A DNA stretch of 64,000 bases from Methylobacterium dankookense. Lineage in GTDB: Bacteria; Pseudomonadota; Alphaproteobacteria; Rhizobiales; Beijerinckiaceae. Shown one piece after another: positions 60,214 through 64,000 of this stretch; positions within the stretch are counted from its first letter, which is position 1, and the number at the start of each line of letters is the position of its first letter. The stretch is taken from positions 1-64,000 of the forward strand of contig NZ_CABFVH010000020.1 of assembly GCF_902141855.1 (NCBI RefSeq), in the 5' to 3' direction. The notes beneath the pieces were generated by a model, which was not told where the DNA came from, searched no databases, and saw only the letters and a list, made by a program, of their open reading frames with translations. A program made the position numbers and the translations under genes.

Positions 60214-61626
60214 GTGCTGCATGTCTCGACCCGCGGCGACGCCGCGCCGCTCTCGTTTTCGGATGCCCTCCTCGCGGGCCTCGCCCGCGACGGCGGCCTC
60301 TACCTGCCCGAGAGCTGGCCGGGCATTCCGCACGGGGAGATCGCGGCGCTGGCGGGCGCCCGCTACGCCGACGCGGCCAAGCGCGTGCTGCGCCCCCTGG
60401 TCGACGGCGAGATCGCCGATGCCGACCTCGATGCGATGATCGAGGCCGCCTATGCCGGCTTCCGCCACGACGCCGTCTGCCCGCTGACCCAGCTCGGCGA
60501 CAACCTGTTCCTGCTCGAACTCTTCCACGGCCCGACGCTCGCCTTCAAGGACGTGGCGATGCAGCTCCTCGGGCGGCTGATGGACCATGTGCTGAGGAAG
60601 CGCGGCGCGCGCGCCACCATCGTCGGCGCCACCTCGGGCGATACCGGCTCGGCCGCGGTCGAGGCCTTCCGCGGGCTCGATCAGGTCGACATCTTCATCC
60701 TCTACCCGCACGGCCGGGTCTCCGAGGTCCAGCGCCGCCAGATGACCTCGGTGGAGGCGGCCAACGTCCACGCGCTCGCCGTCGACGGCACCTTCGACGA
60801 TTGTCAGAACATCGTCAAAGCGCTGTTCCAGCACGCGGATTTCGCCGACGAGGTCCGGCTGTCGGGCGTCAACTCGATCAACTGGGCCCGCGTCGCCGCT
60901 CAGGTGGTCTATTACTTCACCAGCGCCGTGGCGCTCGGCGCGCCCCACCGGCCGGTCTCCTTTGCCGTGCCGACCGGCAATTTCGGCGACATCCTCGCCG
61001 GCTGGGTCGCCAAGCGCATGGGCCTGCCGGTCGAGCGCCTGATGATCGGCACCAACGCCAACGACATCCTCGTGCGCACCCTGGAGCACGGCGCCTACGA
61101 GTTGCAGGGCGTCGTGCCGACGACCTCGCCCTCGATGGACATCCAGATCTCCTCGAATTTCGAGCGCCTGCTGTTCGAGGCGCTCGGGCGCGACGCCGCC
61201 TCGATCCGCCGGCTGATGGCCGGGCTGAAGCAGTCGGGCGGCTTCCGCCTGGACGATTCGGTGCTCGCCACCGTCCGCTCCGAGTTCGACGCCGTCGCCG
61301 TCCCCGAGCCCGACGTGATGGATGAGATCCGCGCGACCTATGCCGGAACCGGGATCGTGCTCGATCCGCACAGCGCCATCGGCGTCCGCGCCGGCCGCCG
61401 CCTGCTGGAGAAGGACCCGCGCACGCCCGTCGTCGCGCTCGCCACCGCCCATCCGGCGAAGTTCCCGGATGCGGTTGCTGAGGCGACCGGCGGCCTGCGG
61501 CCCGCCCTGCCGCCGCATCTCGCCGACCTGATGGAGCGCCCCGAGCGCGTCACCCGCGTGGCGAACGACCAGGCCGCGATCGAGACGCTGATCCGCTCGC
61601 GCGCCCGCATCACGAGGGGCGCATGA
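60214..61626 (+). CDS. thrC: Threonine synthase
   Basis: A 470-residue PLP enzyme converting O-phosphohomoserine to threonine. The cofactor lysine is Lys112 in GPTLAFKDVAMQLL; GATSGDTGSAAVEAF is the phosphate-binding loop. SINWARVAAQVVYYF and TGNFGDILAGWVAKRMG are typical of the long (fungal/proteobacterial) thrC form. The GTG at 60214 has CCGGAGG upstream. It overlaps the M16 gene by ATGA. Confidence 0.96.
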   Translation: MLHVSTRGDAAPLSFSDALLAGLARDGGLYLPESWPGIPHGEIAALAGARYADAAKRVLRPLVDGEIADADLDAMIEAAYAGFRHDAVCPLTQLGDNLFLLELFHGPTLAFKDVAMQLLGRLMDHVLRKRGARATIVGATSGDTGSAAVEAFRGLDQVDIFILYPHGRVSEVQRRQMTSVEAANVHALAVDGTFDDCQNIVKALFQHADFADEVRLSGVNSINWARVAAQVVYYFTSAVALGAPHRPVSFAVPTGNFGDILAGWVAKRMGLPVERLMIGTNANDILVRTLEHGAYELQGVVPTTSPSMDIQISSNFERLLFEALGRDAASIRRLMAGLKQSGGFRLDDSVLATVRSEFDAVAVPEPDVMDEIRATYAGTGIVLDPHSAIGVRAGRRLLEKDPRTPVVALATAHPAKFPDAVAEATGGLRPALPPHLADLMERPERVTRVANDQAAIETLIRSRARITRGA

Positions 61627-62918
61627 ACCAGCATTTCGCCACGCACGGGGCCTCGCCCTCGCTGCGCGTCACCCGGCTCGACAACGGCCTCACCGTGGCG
61701 ACCGAGGCGATGCCCGGCGTCGCCACCGCGACGCTCGGCGTCTGGGTCGGCGCGGGCTCGCGCCACGAGCGGGCGGAGGAGAGCGGCCTCAGCCACCTCA
61801 TCGAGCACATGGCCTTCAAGGGCACGCGCACCCGCTCGGCCCGGGCCATCGCCGAGGACATCGAGAATGTCGGCGGCGAGATCAACGCGGCGACCTCGGC
61901 CGAGGGCACCAGCTACACGGCACGGGTGCTCGGCGAGGATGTCGGCGTCGCCCTCGACGTGATCGGCGACATCCTCTCCGATTCCGTCTTCGATGCGGGC
62001 GAGCTCGCCCGCGAGAAGGGCGTGATCCTCCAGGAATACGCCGCCGTCGAGGATACGCCCGACGACGTGGTCTACGACGCCTTCATCGAATCCGCCTTCC
62101 CGGGCCAGCCGATCGGCCGGCCGATCCTGGGGCGCCCGGAGACGATCAAGAGCTTCGACGAGCCGGCGATCCGCGCCTATCTCGCCCGCGAATACACCGC
62201 CGACCGCTTCGTGGTGGCCGCGGCCGGCGCCGTCGAGCACGAGGCGATCGTCGCCGCGGCCGGGCGGCATTTCGGCGCGATGCCGGCCGCCACCGCCCCC
62301 GAGGCGGTGCCGGGCGTCTATGGCGGCGGCGAGCGGCGCATGCCGCGCAAGCTCGAACAGGCGAACCTCGTCCTCGGCCTGCCGGGTCTCTCCTTCCGCG
62401 ACGACGGCTACTACGCCCTGCACATGTTCGCGCAGGTGCTCGGCGGCGGCCTGACCTCGCGGCTCTGGCAGGAGGTCCGCGAGACCCGCGGCCTCGCCTA
62501 CGAGATCCAGGCCTTCCACTGGCCCTTCTCCGATTGCGGCCTGTTCGGCATCGGCGCCGGCACTTCGGGCGGCGACCTCGCCGAGCTCACCGACGTGACC
62601 CTCGACGCCCTGGTCCGCGCGACGCGGGACATCGCGCCCGAGGAGATCGCCCGGGCCAAGGCGCAGCTCAAGCTCTCGCTGCTGGGCGCCCTGGAGACGC
62701 CGGGCGGGCGCATCGAGCGCAACGCCCGCCAGATCCTGGCCTGGGGCCGCGTCATCCCCGCCGCCGACGTGATCGCGAAGGTCGACGCCGTCACGGTCGA
62801 GGCGGTGCGCGCGGCGGGCGCGCGCCTGCTCGCCGGGGCGCCGACGCTCGCCGCCATCGGCCCGATCGGCAAGCTCCAGCCCCTCGACCGGATCGCCGGG
62901 CGGCTGCGCGCGGCCTGA
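61623..62918 (+). CDS. M16 zinc metallopeptidase (processing-peptidase-like)
   Basis: A 431-residue M16 enzyme with the zinc motif HLIEH (His58, Glu61, His62) and the distal EKGVILQEYAAVEDTPDD acid. YTADRFVVAAAG and ETRGLAYEIQAF are family segments. It closely resembles the mitochondrial processing peptidase beta subunit; the thrC-M16 pairing is conserved in alphaproteobacteria. It overlaps thrC by 4 bases. It is more MPP-like than the peptidase pair at 1.3-4.0 kb. Confidence 0.94.
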   Translation: MNQHFATHGASPSLRVTRLDNGLTVATEAMPGVATATLGVWVGAGSRHERAEESGLSHLIEHMAFKGTRTRSARAIAEDIENVGGEINAATSAEGTSYTARVLGEDVGVALDVIGDILSDSVFDAGELAREKGVILQEYAAVEDTPDDVVYDAFIESAFPGQPIGRPILGRPETIKSFDEPAIRAYLAREYTADRFVVAAAGAVEHEAIVAAAGRHFGAMPAATAPEAVPGVYGGGERRMPRKLEQANLVLGLPGLSFRDDGYYALHMFAQVLGGGLTSRLWQEVRETRGLAYEIQAFHWPFSDCGLFGIGAGTSGGDLAELTDVTLDALVRATRDIAPEEIARAKAQLKLSLLGALETPGGRIERNARQILAWGRVIPAADVIAKVDAVTVEAVRAAGARLLAGAPTLAAIGPIGKLQPLDRIAGRLRAA

Positions 62919-63102
62919 TCCGCGCCCGCAACTTGATTTGGCCGCAAACGGGGCCGATGCCCCGGCAAGCGGCCGGCAGGAAGCGGTGGGCGCCCGCGCG
63001 CCCGCCGGACCCGCCGGGTTGCTCCCTGTGGGTGGCGCCATTACCACTGCCCTGCACCTGAGCCGTTCACGCGCTCCAACGCCCGGCCGGAACCCTCCTC
63101 CG

Positions 63103-64000
63103 TTGCGCATCCTCGCCTTCTTCCTCGCCTGTCTCGTCTGCGGCCTGGTGGCGAGCCGGCCCGCGGACGCGGTCGAGGCGGTGCGGGTCACCCTGGACAG
63201 CCCGGTCATCGATCTGACGCCCGCGATCGAGCGCTACCGCTCGGACGGCGACCTCATCCAGATCTCGACCGCGCCGGGCAAGGACGGCATCGTCCGCCGC
63301 ATCGTGGTCAAGGCGCGCGACGCCGGGGCGCGGCCGGACTGGATGGTCTTCGCGCTCACCAACGACACCGACGAGCAGATCGACCGCATCCTGGTGGCGC
63401 CGCATTTCCGGCTGGTCGATTCCGGCGTGGTCTGGCCGGATCTCGGCGGCTCGCGCATCGCCGCGATCACCGCGAGCCAGGGCATCCGCCCGGAGCGCGA
63501 CGAGAACCCGGAAGCCGACCAGTTCGTCATCACGCTCGATCCCGGCACCACCGTCACCTACGTGGCGGAGCTGCGCGGCCCCAATATCCCGCAGGTCCAT
63601 CTCTGGGACCAGGACGCCTACCGCAAGAAGGCCGCGGGCCTGACCCTCTACAAGGGCATCATCATCGGCATCGCGGGGCTGCTCGCCCTGTTCCTCACCA
63701 TCGTCTTCGTGGTGAAGGGCGCGATCATCTTCCCCGCCGCGGCCGCGCTCGCCTGGGCGGTGCTCGCCTATGCCTGCATCGATTTCGGCTTCCTGCAGCG
63801 GGTCTTCACCGTCACGGAGCTGGCCGAGCGGGTCTACCGCGCCTCGGCCGAGGCGGTGCTCGGGGCGACGCTCCTCGTCTTCCTGTTCGCCTATCTGAAC
63901 CTCTCGCGCTGGCACGTGCGCTACAGCCACGTCGCCTTCTTCTGGCTGGCCTTCCTCGCCGGCCTCGTCGGGCTCGCGGTGTTCGATCCGCCCGTGGCGG
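63103..64000 (+). CDS. Seven-helix sensor protein, probably EAL/GGDEF-type (cut by window edge)
   Basis: The frame is open from TTG 63103 to the window end. The signal peptide ends near RPADAVEA (residue 20). An extracytoplasmic domain has DSPVIDLTPAIERYRSDGD and FALTNDTDEQIDRILVAPHF; membrane helices start about residue 185 (GIIIGIAGLLALFLTIVFVV). I recall this architecture at the front of Rhizobiales c-di-GMP-turnover proteins (EAL or GGDEF-EAL), but the catalytic part is beyond the window. The TTG start is supported by the signal peptide. Confidence 0.65.
   Translation, partial: MRILAFFLACLVCGLVASRPADAVEAVRVTLDSPVIDLTPAIERYRSDGDLIQISTAPGKDGIVRRIVVKARDAGARPDWMVFALTNDTDEQIDRILVAPHFRLVDSGVVWPDLGGSRIAAITASQGIRPERDENPEADQFVITLDPGTTVTYVAELRGPNIPQVHLWDQDAYRKKAAGLTLYKGIIIGIAGLLALFLTIVFVVKGAIIFPAAAALAWAVLAYACIDFGFLQRVFTVTELAERVYRASAEAVLGATLLVFLFAYLNLSRWHVRYSHVAFFWLAFLAGLVGLAVFDPPVA

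Noticed and set aside
61338-63209. 623-codon open frame on the minus strand
   Set aside because: It is antisense to thrC and the M16 peptidase, both with intact active sites.

Overview
The window is high-GC DNA from an alphaproteobacterium, most likely Methylobacterium or a close relative in the Rhizobiales. The evidence is the aa3-type cox cluster order (coxB, coxA, ctaB, coxF, ctaG, coxC, DUF983, surf1, DUF4864, thrC, M16 peptidase), a CpdR cell-cycle regulator, an MmgR-type small RNA beside an N-formylglutamate amidohydrolase gene, and a GCG_CRPN-type small secreted protein. No rRNA or CRISPR array is present. One tRNA gene, tRNA-Leu(CAA), was found. Calls come from reading protein motifs and recalled family knowledge; no database search was run.

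Layout. 0-15.7 kb is core chromosome: the start of ferredoxin-NADP reductase, a ring-cleaving dioxygenase-like VOC protein, a catalytic plus non-catalytic pair of M16 peptidases, lspA-ileS, three small secreted proteins, a luciferase-like oxidoreductase, an aspartate-type aminotransferase, a MazEF-type toxin-antitoxin pair, a histone-deacetylase-like amidohydrolase and a GT21 ceramide glucosyltransferase.

15.7-34.2 kb is an accessory region. It opens with a 5'-truncated IS5 transposase and closes with a serine-recombinase tail butted against a LysR fragment beside the tRNA-Leu 3' end. In between are lower-GC orphan small genes, a PilZ protein, a PAS protein, several broken genes (two with in-frame TAG codons at probable Trp positions, one with a single-base frameshift, one with an internal deletion), a KaiC-like ATPase overlapping a hybrid histidine kinase, two DUF892 (YciE/YciF-like) stress proteins with an SDR and an alpha/beta hydrolase, a histidine phosphatase, and an SDR/HxlR/SnoaL-like set.

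34.2-64 kb is core again: DedA-dsbB, DUF1178, a nitrilase-family amidase, grxC, cpdR, N-formylglutamate amidohydrolase with the MmgR-like RNA, galU, galE-lytic transglycosylase-SGNH hydrolase, gltD and gltB (glutamate synthase), a PepSY-like secreted protein, fdhD, the complete cytochrome c oxidase assembly cluster, threonine synthase, an M16 peptidase, and the start of a seven-helix signalling protein that runs off the right edge.

How the genes work together. Clear functional units are gltBD (ammonia assimilation), the cox cluster (terminal oxidase subunits, haem O synthesis, copper insertion, assembly), galU-galE (UDP-sugars), and the KaiC-like ATPase/kinase pair (signalling, with its receiver cut by a stop codon). 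Many gene pairs overlap by GTGA or ATGA, indicating translational coupling.
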